The position numbers were made by a program, and so were the translations under genes. Below are positions 42,705 through 50,410 of a stretch of DNA of 64,000 nucleotides, piece after piece. The stretch comes from Candidatus Poribacteria bacterium (lineage in GTDB: Bacteria; Poribacteria; WGA-4E; WGA-3G). The first letter of the stretch is position 1, and each line of letters opens with the position of its first letter. Under the pieces are notes generated by a model. That model saw only the letters and a list, made by a program, of their open reading frames with translations, was not told where the DNA came from and made no database searches. The stretch spans positions 25,644 to 89,643 of the forward strand of contig JAJDTM010000044.1 in NCBI GenBank assembly GCA_022827185.1. The letters run 5' to 3'.

Positions 42705-42745
42705 ATAATTGGCTCCTGATTCTGATTCACCCAATGTATTATATC

Positions 42746-42935
42746 TTAGGACTTACACAATTTTAGCAGAAAGAGGGTATTTTGCTTAACCCCCTAAAGA
42801 ATCAACGGTATGAATGCCTTATGGGCATTCCCCGCCCCTTATCAAGGGGACTTTAAGAATTTTAACCCCCTAAAGAATCAACGGTATGAATGCCTTATGG
42901 GCATTCCCCGCCCCTTATCAGGGGGACTTTGAGAA
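42746..42935. repeat. tandem pair of long-core elements
   Basis: A left inverted end TTAGGACTTACACA (42746-42759) is followed by two back-to-back cores, each with AACCCCCTAAAGAATCAACG and the TTATCA(A/G)GGGGACTTTAAG-type end. No right inverted end remains. This is the clearest evidence that the core can be duplicated separately from the ends. Confidence 0.75.
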
Positions 42936-42948
42936 GCTAGGAAGATTG

Positions 42949-43320
42949 CTATTCATCATCAAAGATAATGATTTGTGCGAGTAGACTTCCTGCCTGATTG
43001 TTATTCTGTGGATTTTCGTTCATAGCGAGAAAGATAACGCCGTCAGCGGGAGCCGGGTTGTCGTAGCGCGAGCCGACAGCGAAAACGGTATTTCCGATCT
43101 TCGCGATGAGTGCGCCGATATTAGCACCCGGGAGTAGATAGTCGCTGGAGCCTGGTGTCTTCGGGACACCATCCGCCCCGCACCATCCGGTCCGGTTTTG
43201 TAAATCTGGTGACCAAGCCCCTTCTCCGTCAATAACGAGTCGTTGTCCTTTTTTAACACGCACGTAACTTTCCTGCCAGACAGGACTTGGGCGCGCCGTA
43301 CGAATAACAGTTAATGCCAT
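42949..43320 (-). CDS. PA-IL-like galactose-binding lectin domain protein
   Basis: The 123-residue single-domain protein resembles Pseudomonas LecA. VKKGQRLVIDGEGAWSPD, GWCGADGVPK, SSDYLLPGANIGALIAKIGN and FLAMNENPQNNNQAGSLLAQ give the jelly-roll and the Ca-binding loop, where NENPQNNN-type residues coordinate Ca and galactose in LecA. There is no signal peptide, as for LecA itself. It may bind host or environmental glycans; the specificity is unverified. Confidence 0.75.
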   Translation of the reverse strand: MALTVIRTARPSPVWQESYVRVKKGQRLVIDGEGAWSPDLQNRTGWCGADGVPKTPGSSDYLLPGANIGALIAKIGNTVFAVGSRYDNPAPADGVIFLAMNENPQNNNQAGSLLAQIIIFDDE

Positions 43321-43383
43321 ATATGCCTCCGGGTCAGATGAGATGTAACGATTGGTGCGATGCCAACCGTTACATCGGTTTTG

Positions 43384-43986
43384 CTATTCCTTACTTCGGA
43401 TGGTGATGTTCGTAATTACGTCGTCTTGCTCGATACTGTCAACGACATCCATCCCACTGATGACGTTCCCGAAGATGGTGTATTCACTATCAAGGATTGT
43501 ACTGTCTCGGCAGATAAAGAATTCGGAGGCGTACGAAACGCTGGTGCCTTCTTCTTTTGCCATAGCGACAACACCCCGGGACATCTCTTTCGCGCCGTTC
43601 TCAATTGGGAGCGTATCTCCAGCGGCAAGTTTTGAACCTGCTTGGATGAGAAGTTCTTCAGCGCGATTAAACTTTTCACCTTTGTAATACATCACCTGAG
43701 CGTTTTTGATGAAATTCTTAGAAGTTTCAGGGGCTTCGGTTGCGAGAAATTCAAATTCAATGGTCCCTTTTGCCGTTTCAATAACGGCTATGGCAGTTGC
43801 GGGATCAATCTGGGGTTTTGCTGCTGTTATCGTTGAACCTGTACCGGTGCGGCGCGCGCGCGGGGCAGGTGCTTTCTGTTCTTCTTGTGCGCAACTCAGC
43901 AGGAAAGTAGCGAATAGCGTCATCAAGACTGAAAGTGCTGCGGATGCGAGCTGCCGGTGCTGCTTATTCTGGTGTTGCCTTAACAT
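43384..43986 (-). CDS. cyclophilin-type peptidyl-prolyl isomerase, lipoprotein
   Basis: The 200-residue product has a lipobox (FLLSC) and an Ala/Arg linker. The cyclophilin domain includes TAKGTIEFEFLATEAPETSK, FNRAEELLIQAGSKLAAGD, GVVAMAKEEGTSVSYASEF and IFGNVISGMDVVDSI. The usual GGD/FHR catalytic arginine region reads FNRAEE, so activity may be reduced. It overlaps the next cyclophilin gene upstream by 23 bases; both are likely envelope chaperones in one operon. Confidence 0.85.
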   Translation of the reverse strand: MLRQHQNKQHRQLASAALSVLMTLFATFLLSCAQEEQKAPAPRARRTGTGSTITAAKPQIDPATAIAVIETAKGTIEFEFLATEAPETSKNFIKNAQVMYYKGEKFNRAEELLIQAGSKLAAGDTLPIENGAKEMSRGVVAMAKEEGTSVSYASEFFICRDSTILDSEYTIFGNVISGMDVVDSIEQDDVITNITIRSKE

Positions 43987-44572
43987 ATTTTGACTTCGCC
44001 TCCAATCGGATTTTTGTCATGACATCGCCTATCTGTAAGCGATCGACGACATCCATGCCTTGAATTACACCGCCGAAGGTGGTGTAATTGCCGTCAAGAT
44101 AGGGTTGGGGTTTGAAGCAAATGTAAAATTGGCTCCCGGATGAATTTGGCACTTGGGTTCGCGCCATCGCCACCGTGCCTCTAAGGTGTGGACGTTGGTT
44201 TGGGTTCGTGTACTCGTCGGTAATGTTCCAACCGGGGCCGCCAGTTCCATCGCCGTTTGGACACCCGCCCTGAACGACGAATTCGTCAACTCTGCGGTGA
44301 AATGTTAAGCCGTCGTAAAACTTCTGGTTGATCAATTTGATAAAATTCTCCACTGCTATCGGAGCAGCGTCGGGATAGAACTCAATTACGACTGTACCTT
44401 TGTCGGTTGTGACAACTGCGACTTGCTCTTCAGGTGTTAAGTTTGCGTTACCACCAAAAGGCAGCGCGCAGCCAATGATTAGGGTTAACAACAATAGAAG
44501 AAACGTTGGACTTTTATATAGCAAGTTTTGGTAACCTGCGAGTTGTGGAAAAAGATAACGAGTTGTTCTCAT
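43964..44572 (-). CDS. cyclophilin-type peptidyl-prolyl isomerase, secreted
   Basis: The ATG at 44572 after AAGGA is preferred over TTG at 44575. The N-terminus is a long n-region and a hydrophobic segment (LLLLLTLIIGCALPFGG) with a possible lipobox IIGC. The cyclophilin domain is well preserved: TDKGTVVIEFYPDAAPIAVE, LTFHRRVDEFVVQGGCPNGD, GTVAMARTQVPNSSGSQFYI and TTFGGVIQGMDVVDRL. It catalyses proline isomerisation during folding of exported proteins. It overlaps the downstream paralog. Confidence 0.9.
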   Translation of the reverse strand: MRTTRYLFPQLAGYQNLLYKSPTFLLLLLTLIIGCALPFGGNANLTPEEQVAVVTTDKGTVVIEFYPDAAPIAVENFIKLINQKFYDGLTFHRRVDEFVVQGGCPNGDGTGGPGWNITDEYTNPNQRPHLRGTVAMARTQVPNSSGSQFYICFKPQPYLDGNYTTFGGVIQGMDVVDRLQIGDVMTKIRLEAKSKYVKATPE

Positions 44573-44594
44573 CAACTTTCCTTTGCTGTGCGGG

Positions 44595-45347
44595 TTAGTC
44601 GGTTTTGAGGCGTGCCCAGACGGTTGCTAATTTGTCTTGTGCATCAACGTGCAGTGTGACAGGTGCTTCCATATCTTGGCGCAGTTCCTCTTTGGTTAGG
44701 GCATAGTTATACACTTTGATTTCATCGAGGGCACCGGTGAGGAATCGCTGGCTTCCGCCGCGTGCCCCGATGTAGAGCGACTCGTTGTTCGGTTTCAATT
44801 TACCTTTACACGGCATTTCTGCTTCCAGTTCGCCATCGATGTAGAGTAGGATATCTTCACCGTCCCACGTTCCGGCGAGAAAATGCCATTTACCGTCCTG
44901 AATAGTGGGACCTTTATTGTCGTCGTTACACGGTTCTGGCAGGTCGAAAAATTGAAGGATCGTCCCGCCGTTGTAAAGCGCTGCGAGGTTATACAGACCA
45001 GCCACCCAAGCGGATCCTTTCTCTACACCGCTCTGGATTGCCTCTCCACCTTTGACGAGTGCCCAGAATTCGATGGTGATTCCATCAACAATATCGAGGC
45101 TTGGATCGTCGTCAATTTCGCCAGCGGTTTTTCCGTCGAACTCCATCGCTTTTCCGAAGACGCCATCAATCAGTTTTGGATTCCCTTTATTAAAGGTTGC
45201 ATCGTTACCGAATTCGGACAGGTCCTTTACGACTTTTCCTTCTAATTCGTCAAAGGAGAGGTACAGTACAAGGTCTCGTGCGGCACAAACCGTTGTAAAG
45301 CTTATCAAGGCGAGGAAGAGTGCCCCGAAGATAATCTTCTGTTTCAA
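44595..45347 (-). CDS. secreted LamG-domain (concanavalin-like) protein with C-terminal VWARLK tail
   Basis: The TTG start at 45347 (eight bases after AGGGAG) gives a clean signal peptide ending VCAA; the longer ATG reading to 45458 has no such peptide. The 250-residue mature protein has a LamG domain (VLYLSFDELEGKVVKDLSEFG, GGEAIQSGVEKGSAWVAG, GKWHFLAGTWDGEDILLYID, GALDEIKVYNYALTKEEL). It ends KLATVWARLKTD, the tail shared with three other secreted proteins. It is probably surface-bound and glycan-binding. Confidence 0.82.
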   Translation of the reverse strand: MKQKIIFGALFLALISFTTVCAARDLVLYLSFDELEGKVVKDLSEFGNDATFNKGNPKLIDGVFGKAMEFDGKTAGEIDDDPSLDIVDGITIEFWALVKGGEAIQSGVEKGSAWVAGLYNLAALYNGGTILQFFDLPEPCNDDNKGPTIQDGKWHFLAGTWDGEDILLYIDGELEAEMPCKGKLKPNNESLYIGARGGSQRFLTGALDEIKVYNYALTKEELRQDMEAPVTLHVDAQDKLATVWARLKTD

Positions 45348-46004
45348 AATCTTGCTCCCTAAAATAGATATTTGCGCGATCTCTAAGCAATCGTTTTTGT
45401 GAGGTTCTTGTGCAGCATATCGCAGTTTACCGGTTTGAAAACTGATGGCAACCCGCAACTCTCCAAGGTTAAATCCGGACGCTTTAACGGAAAAAGAACA
45501 AGAACCCGCTACAAGTTATAAATAATATAGCAGAAGTGGTGAAAAAAGTCAAAGGAAATGTTTTTGATGGGTAGGGGCATTTAGTTTTAAGGAATCCTTG
45601 AGTTTTATGTTTTCTTTTGGGGACCCGGTGTGGTTAGAAACGCGCACCATAGGTGTCAATTTAGTGATTATTTCATGGTATTTTGTAACACTGATATAAA
45701 CATGCCACCCCTACTGGGCTTGGGTTTTTGGTTGAAACGCTGCTATAAACATACCATCCCTACGGGATTCAAGAGGTTTTTGAAGTCTTCAAGGTTTCTG
45801 TATAAAATCCGGTTCGGTTAGGAAAGCGAACCTACCGGGTTTGGGTCTGAGGCGGTTGTTATTTCTTAAATTGACACTTATGGTTCGGTCAGAAAACCGA
45901 ACCTACCGGGCCTGGGGTGAAAATTCGGTCAAGAAATGGACAATTGAATGCCTCTGCTAAAGATGGCGTTTTGTTTGGGATGTAAAGGCAACCTAACATT
46001 TTTC
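45348..46004. repeat. repeat-rich intergenic stretch without genes
   Basis: No gene is supported here. The piece 45574-45640 resembles the left part of the 28499 element (GGCATTTAGTTTTAAG, then GGTGTGGTTAGAAAC). Two imperfect copies of TATAAACATGCCACCCCTAC follow (~45695-45765). Then come two hairpins, GGTTCG/CGAACC (45811-45832) and GGTTCGGT/ACCGAACC (45882-45903), each followed by TACCGGG. Confidence 0.6.
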
Positions 46005-46033
46005 GTGACAAATTCGGTTTGAATTGGTATAAT
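46005..46033 (+). promoter_or_regulatory. sigma-70 type promoter for the FGE-sialidase gene
   Basis: GTGACA (46005-46010), a 17-base spacer and a perfect TATAAT (46028-46033) point to transcription starting near 46040, about 60 bases before the ATG at 46100. Confidence 0.7.
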
Positions 46034-46099
46034 GGGGGCGATAGGCGTGAAGATGAGAGGATAGGCTATAAGACAATGTTCGAGTAGGGAAGGGAAACT

Positions 46100-48151
46100 A
46101 TGCAGGAATTGGCGATTGAAGGGAAACCGACGCATACGAATTCGCTCGGTATGCAATTTGTTAGAATCGAACCTGGCACTTTTATGATGGGTTCGGAGAA
46201 CGCGTCGCTATCAGATGAGTTGACGGCAAACAAACCACATCTCCGCGATGGTGATCCAGATGAGCATCCGGTGCATCAGGTGACGCTCACTACGCCGTTT
46301 TACATCGGTGTTTTTCAGGTTACGAATACGCAGTATGAGGCATTCGAGTCGGCACACAGTGCGCTCCGTGGAAAGTTGGGCTTTTCAGAGGATGATGATG
46401 AAGCGGTGGTGTTTGTGGATTGGCACGATGCGACGCGCTTTTGCGAGTGGCTCTCCGAAAAAGAGGGACTTCCGTATCGGTTACCGACCGAGGCAGAATG
46501 GGAATACGTCTGCCGCGCGGGGACGACGACGCATTTTCATACGGGTGATACTTTGCCGTCCGAATTCCATAAAAATGTTGGTGAGAGTTGGTATCCCGAT
46601 GCCGGACGCGGTCGTGGTGAAGCGGAAATTATGCCGTTGCATGTCGGGCAAACGCCGCCGAACGCATGGGGTGTCTACGATATGCACGGGAATGTTGAGG
46701 AGTGGTGTCAGGATTGGTACGGCCCCTACGAACCGCATTCACAAGCGGATCCGGTCGGTAGGGAAGATGGGTTGTATCGGGTTACGCGGGGTGGTAGTCA
46801 TTCGACGTTGCTGTGTTATCTGCGTTCTGCGAATCGGATGGGGGCGGTGCCTGAGGATAAACACTGGTACATCGGGTTTCGGGTCGTTTGTGGTGAGATG
46901 CCGCAGGCATCGGCTACGCCTGTGCCGAAAGTGGCGTTGTGGGGACGAGATGTCAAACAGGAATCTATAGTAGAAAGCAAACCCCCCAGCCCCCCTTATC
47001 AGGGGGGTGAACCTAACGCACCCTATTTTGCGGAGCCGTTGACGTTCGTTAAAATTCCGGAGGGTTCAAACGGACCGCTTTTTTCGGCACATAACCACGT
47101 GCCAGCGATAACAGAATGCCCAAACGGAGATATGTTCGCGGCGTGGTATTCGTGTGTTACGGAACGCGGACGTGAATTGACGGTTGCCGCGAGTCGGTTG
47201 CGCTTTGGTGAATCGGAGTGGGAACCCGCGGAACCTTTCTGGGGACCGCCGGATCGGAACAATCACGCAACGTCTCTCTGGCGGAATGAGAACGGACGGA
47301 TTTGTCATTTCAATGGGCTTTCGGCTGCGGCGACATGGGGCCCCTTGGCGTTGGTGATGCGTTATTCTGATGATAACGGTGCAACGTGGTCGAAACCGCG
47401 CTTTATATCACCGGAGCATCGTCTCCGACACATGCCGATCGCTTCCGTATTCCGTAGACAGGACGGTTCTATACTCCTCGCTTGTGATGCGGTGAGTGGT
47501 GGCGACGGCGGCACCGCGATATGGCTCAGCAACGATGATGGCGAGACGTGGTACGATCCGGGTGCTGGACAACCGATCCCGGAATTTGCTGCTGGCAAAC
47601 AGGGCGGTTGGATCGCTGGTATCCACGCGGCTGTCGTTGAACTCACGGATGGTAGGTTGATGGCTTATGGTCGTGGTGATACGATTGAGGATCGGATGCC
47701 GAGGAGTGTCTCTGAAGATGGCGGTGAGACGTGGCATTACAGTGCGAGTCAGTTTCCAGTTGTTTCGGGTGGGCAGCGGTGTGTGCTGCTACGGCTCCAA
47801 GAGGGACCGATTTTTCTCGCCTCTTTTACAGGTGATCGGAGGGAAGCGACCTCGATGCCGATCGTTGATGCTTCCGGGAATGAACGGCTTGTTACCGGAC
47901 TCTTCGGTGCGTTGTCGTACGACGATGGCGAGACGTGGGCGTATACCCGCCTGATTACGGATGATGGCGAAGACCGGGAGATTGAAACGATGGATGGACG
48001 ACCCTTTACAATGGGATTGAACAGTGCTGAACCGGGTGGCTATCTTGCTGTCTGCCAAGGACAGAATGGGATGATCCATCTGATTAGCAGCCGCCTACAC
48101 TATCGATTTAATCTTGCTTGGTTGAAAGAATTTCCGCCTTCAAAAACTTAG
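46100..48151 (+). CDS. FGE-sulfatase domain fused to a sialidase/BNR-repeat domain
   Basis: Residues 1-280 are an FGE-sulfatase domain (FVRIEPGTFMMGSENASLSD, FQVTNTQYEAFESA, YRLPTEAEWEYVCRAGTTT, VEEWCQDWYGPY), but the two FGE cysteines are not in place (GGSHSTLLCYLRSANR). Residues ~310-680 are a six-bladed sialidase-like propeller with Asp-box strands such as SDDNGATWSKP, SNDDGETWYDP, SEDGGETWHYS and SYDDGETWAYT, resembling the BNR/exo-alpha-sialidase family. No signal peptide is present. The linker contains PPSPPYQGG, encoded by a dispersed repeat. Confidence 0.82.
   Translation: MQELAIEGKPTHTNSLGMQFVRIEPGTFMMGSENASLSDELTANKPHLRDGDPDEHPVHQVTLTTPFYIGVFQVTNTQYEAFESAHSALRGKLGFSEDDDEAVVFVDWHDATRFCEWLSEKEGLPYRLPTEAEWEYVCRAGTTTHFHTGDTLPSEFHKNVGESWYPDAGRGRGEAEIMPLHVGQTPPNAWGVYDMHGNVEEWCQDWYGPYEPHSQADPVGREDGLYRVTRGGSHSTLLCYLRSANRMGAVPEDKHWYIGFRVVCGEMPQASATPVPKVALWGRDVKQESIVESKPPSPPYQGGEPNAPYFAEPLTFVKIPEGSNGPLFSAHNHVPAITECPNGDMFAAWYSCVTERGRELTVAASRLRFGESEWEPAEPFWGPPDRNNHATSLWRNENGRICHFNGLSAAATWGPLALVMRYSDDNGATWSKPRFISPEHRLRHMPIASVFRRQDGSILLACDAVSGGDGGTAIWLSNDDGETWYDPGAGQPIPEFAAGKQGGWIAGIHAAVVELTDGRLMAYGRGDTIEDRMPRSVSEDGGETWHYSASQFPVVSGGQRCVLLRLQEGPIFLASFTGDRREATSMPIVDASGNERLVTGLFGALSYDDGETWAYTRLITDDGEDREIETMDGRPFTMGLNSAEPGGYLAVCQGQNGMIHLISSRLHYRFNLAWLKEFPPSKT
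46979..47007. repeat. dispersed hairpin repeat read in frame in the FGE-sialidase gene
   Basis: AACCCCCCAGCCCCCCTTAT followed by CAGGGGGG matches the simple core of the interspersed elements (as at 30742 and 32176). It is translated as KPPSPPYQGG at the domain junction without breaking the frame. Confidence 0.75.
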
Positions 48152-48273
48152 GACGAACTGCAAAGAACTTTATCGTAAACCCCCTAAAGAATCAGAATCA
48201 ACGGTATGAATGCCTTATGGGCATTCCCCGCCCCTTATCAGGTGGACTTTAAGAAACAGTGCGTAAGTCATAA
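48149..48273. mobile_element. long-core element with flanking direct repeats
   Basis: TTAGGACGAACTGCA (48149-48163) and TGCGTAAGTCATAA (48260-48273) are degenerate inverted ends around a core with AACCCCCTAAAGAATCAGAA (a six-base duplication of GAATCA) and TTATCAGGTGGACTTTAAG. The left end supplies the stop codon of the FGE-sialidase gene. A related string, CCTAAACGAACCGCAAGGAA, follows at ~48279-48298, so the flank AGGACGAACTGCAAAGAACTTT may be a long direct duplication. Confidence 0.65.
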
Positions 48274-48308
48274 ATTATCCTAAACGAACCGCAAGGAACT
48301 TTAAAAAA

Positions 48309-49199
48309 ATGAAACTCCCTTTTTTGCATCAAGAGGTGGAAGTCAGCACGGATTTACGGGACAGTAATGACATCCTTGACGATCCCGATGCTTTGAAAGA
48401 ACGGATAGCAGCGGACGGGTATCTCCTGATTCGCGGACTCCACGATAAAGCGGCTGTGCTGACGGCACGTCGTCAGATTCTGGAAAAACTCGCGGCAAAA
48501 GGTATGCTCGCTCCAGGGACAGCGTTAATGGATGGAATCTTCAACTCCGAGTATCCGGAACCGACATCAACGGGTTCAATGGGCAATAAAGCGTTGACGC
48601 AGCTCCCCGCATTCAAGGCAGTCGTTGAGGGGACACCGGTGATGGACTTTTTCAAGCACTTCCTCGGCGGCGAGGCACGGTCATTCGATTTCAAATGGCT
48701 TCGCACAGCGGGACCGGGTTCAGGCTCCCCGATTCATTACGATATCGTCTTTATGGGGAGAGGTACGCAAGCACTCTACTCCTGTTGGACCCCCTTTGGC
48801 GATGTATCGTTAGATATGGGACCTATTGTTTTCTGTCTCGGATCCAACCGATTTGATAAGGTTCGCGCCACTTACGGACAATCGGATGTCGATCGAGATA
48901 TGATTGAGGGGCATTTTAGCGATGATCCGCTTGAAATTATTGATAAATTTGGGGGACACTGGGCGACAACTACGTTTTCGGCGGGGGACGTTATTATTTT
49001 TAGTATGTTCCTCATGCACGCCTCTCTGGTGAATACATCTGATAAAATTCGGATAACGGCGGATACGCGCTATCAACTTGCCTCGGAACCGATTGATGAG
49101 AGATGGGTCGGTGAGAAACCGAAAGGGCATTACGCGTGGAAGCAGCAAGATGCCGAAATTGAGTCGTTGGAGGCATCACGCCAAAGATGGGGGGTCTAA
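48309..49199 (+). CDS. phytanoyl-CoA dioxygenase (PhyH) family protein
   Basis: The 296-residue Fe(II)/2OG dioxygenase-type protein has SGSPIHYDIVFMGRG with HxD (HYD), TPFGDVSLDMGPIVFCLGS for the jelly roll, and MFLMHASLVNTSDKIRITAD with the distal His and the arginine expected to bind 2-oxoglutarate. It is unrelated in detail to the PhyH at 6198. The ATG at 48309 lies 36 bases after the preceding repeat element. The substrate is unknown. Confidence 0.83.
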   Translation: MKLPFLHQEVEVSTDLRDSNDILDDPDALKERIAADGYLLIRGLHDKAAVLTARRQILEKLAAKGMLAPGTALMDGIFNSEYPEPTSTGSMGNKALTQLPAFKAVVEGTPVMDFFKHFLGGEARSFDFKWLRTAGPGSGSPIHYDIVFMGRGTQALYSCWTPFGDVSLDMGPIVFCLGSNRFDKVRATYGQSDVDRDMIEGHFSDDPLEIIDKFGGHWATTTFSAGDVIIFSMFLMHASLVNTSDKIRITADTRYQLASEPIDERWVGEKPKGHYAWKQQDAEIESLEASRQRWGV

Positions 49200-49202
49200 C
49201 GT

Positions 49203-49295
49203 TTTTAACCCCCTAAAGAATCAACGGTATGAATGCCTTATGGGCATTCCCCGCCCCTTATCAGGGGGACTTAAAAAAGTAGTACGTAAGTACTA
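49203..49295. repeat. long-core copy of the AACCCCCTAAAG element
   Basis: The core is complete with GAATGCC/GGGCATTC and TTATCAGGGGGACTT. The right end TACGTAAGTACTA (49283-49295) is degenerate and no left end remains. It fills the gap between the PhyH and PLD genes. Confidence 0.7.
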
Positions 49296-49310
49296 TGAAA
49301 TTAAGAAAAT

Positions 49311-50405
49311 ATGAACAGCGATTTGAGCACATATGACACCGGCGCAGCATCGCAGGTCAGTAAACCGAAATTATTCCTACCGTTCATTCTCATTTTGTTA
49401 TGTGCTGTTGCAGTTGGATTTGGAATAAGATATTACAAGAATAGACCCAAACCGACGACTGAGGTGGCATGGGAGGTCTATTTTAGCGGTGTCTCAACAG
49501 CACCGATTGATGAGAATACCCCGTATTCGCTTGACAAACGGCTTGTCGCCAGACTTGCGGATGCTGCAATGCGGGTTGATGCAGCACTTTATCATTTGGC
49601 TTCTGCACCCGTAGCCGATGCTTTAATCGAAGCGTATCATCGCGGGGTGCAAGTCCGTGTAGTTACTGAGGCGAACAATGTTGATGAAGCGGAAATTGAA
49701 CGGTTGCGAGCGGCGGGTATTCCTGTCGCCAACGACGGTGAACATGACGGGTTGATGCATCACAAATTTATTGTGATTGATGAGCGATACGTCTGGACAG
49801 GCTCCTATAATACGACCTATAACGGTGCATATAGGAATAACAATAACGTCATATTGATTGATTCGGTACCCTTGGCGTATAACTTTACACAAGAGTTCCG
49901 AGACCTGTTTCTTAACGCAGAGGATGGAAAGTCCGATGATGCGTTTATTGCGTATCCGAAGATAGCATTGGCGGATGGGATGCAGGTTTTTACCTATTTC
50001 TCGCCGGGGAGCGACACTATTTCGCCGCTACTAACAGAAATCAATTCTGCGGAAAAGTCTATTCATTTTATGGCGTTTGCGTTTACGCACGATATGCTTG
50101 GCAATGCGATGCGTGCCCGATTCGCGGCCGGTATTGAAGTCCGGGGTGTGTTTGAAGATCGGCAAGTCGATCAATACTCTGAGTTTGAAGCGATGAAGGC
50201 GGCGGGTTTGCCAGTTGTTCTGGATAAAAATAGAGGGACTATGCACCACAAAGTGATCGTTATTGATGCGGAGACGGTGATTACGGGGTCCTACAATTTC
50301 TCAAAAAACGCGGAGAAGCGGAATGACGAGAATCTGTTGATTATCAAGGGGAATCCTGAGATTGCGGCGGCATACCTCGCCGAGTTTGAGAAGATAACGC
50401 GTTAG
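49311..50405 (+). CDS. membrane-anchored phospholipase D-like protein (two HKD motifs)
   Basis: The 364-residue protein has an N-terminal signal anchor (LFLPFILILLCAVAVGFGI, residues ~21-39) followed by two PLDc domains. Each has its HKD motif and GSYN: MHHKFIVIDERYVWTGSYN and MHHKVIVIDAETVITGSYN. The paired motifs form one active site. It is probably periplasmic, acting as a nuclease or phosphodiesterase; the family also includes cardiolipin synthases, but the spacing and length favour the PLD/nuclease group. The ATG at 49311 is 15 bases after the repeat. Confidence 0.87.
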   Translation: MNSDLSTYDTGAASQVSKPKLFLPFILILLCAVAVGFGIRYYKNRPKPTTEVAWEVYFSGVSTAPIDENTPYSLDKRLVARLADAAMRVDAALYHLASAPVADALIEAYHRGVQVRVVTEANNVDEAEIERLRAAGIPVANDGEHDGLMHHKFIVIDERYVWTGSYNTTYNGAYRNNNNVILIDSVPLAYNFTQEFRDLFLNAEDGKSDDAFIAYPKIALADGMQVFTYFSPGSDTISPLLTEINSAEKSIHFMAFAFTHDMLGNAMRARFAAGIEVRGVFEDRQVDQYSEFEAMKAAGLPVVLDKNRGTMHHKVIVIDAETVITGSYNFSKNAEKRNDENLLIIKGNPEIAAAYLAEFEKITR

Positions 50406-50410
50406 GCGTG

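Noticed and set aside
45630..45821. 63-codon plus-strand frame in the repeat-rich gap
   Set aside because: It consists of the dispersed TATAAACATGCC repeats and has no ribosome-binding site.
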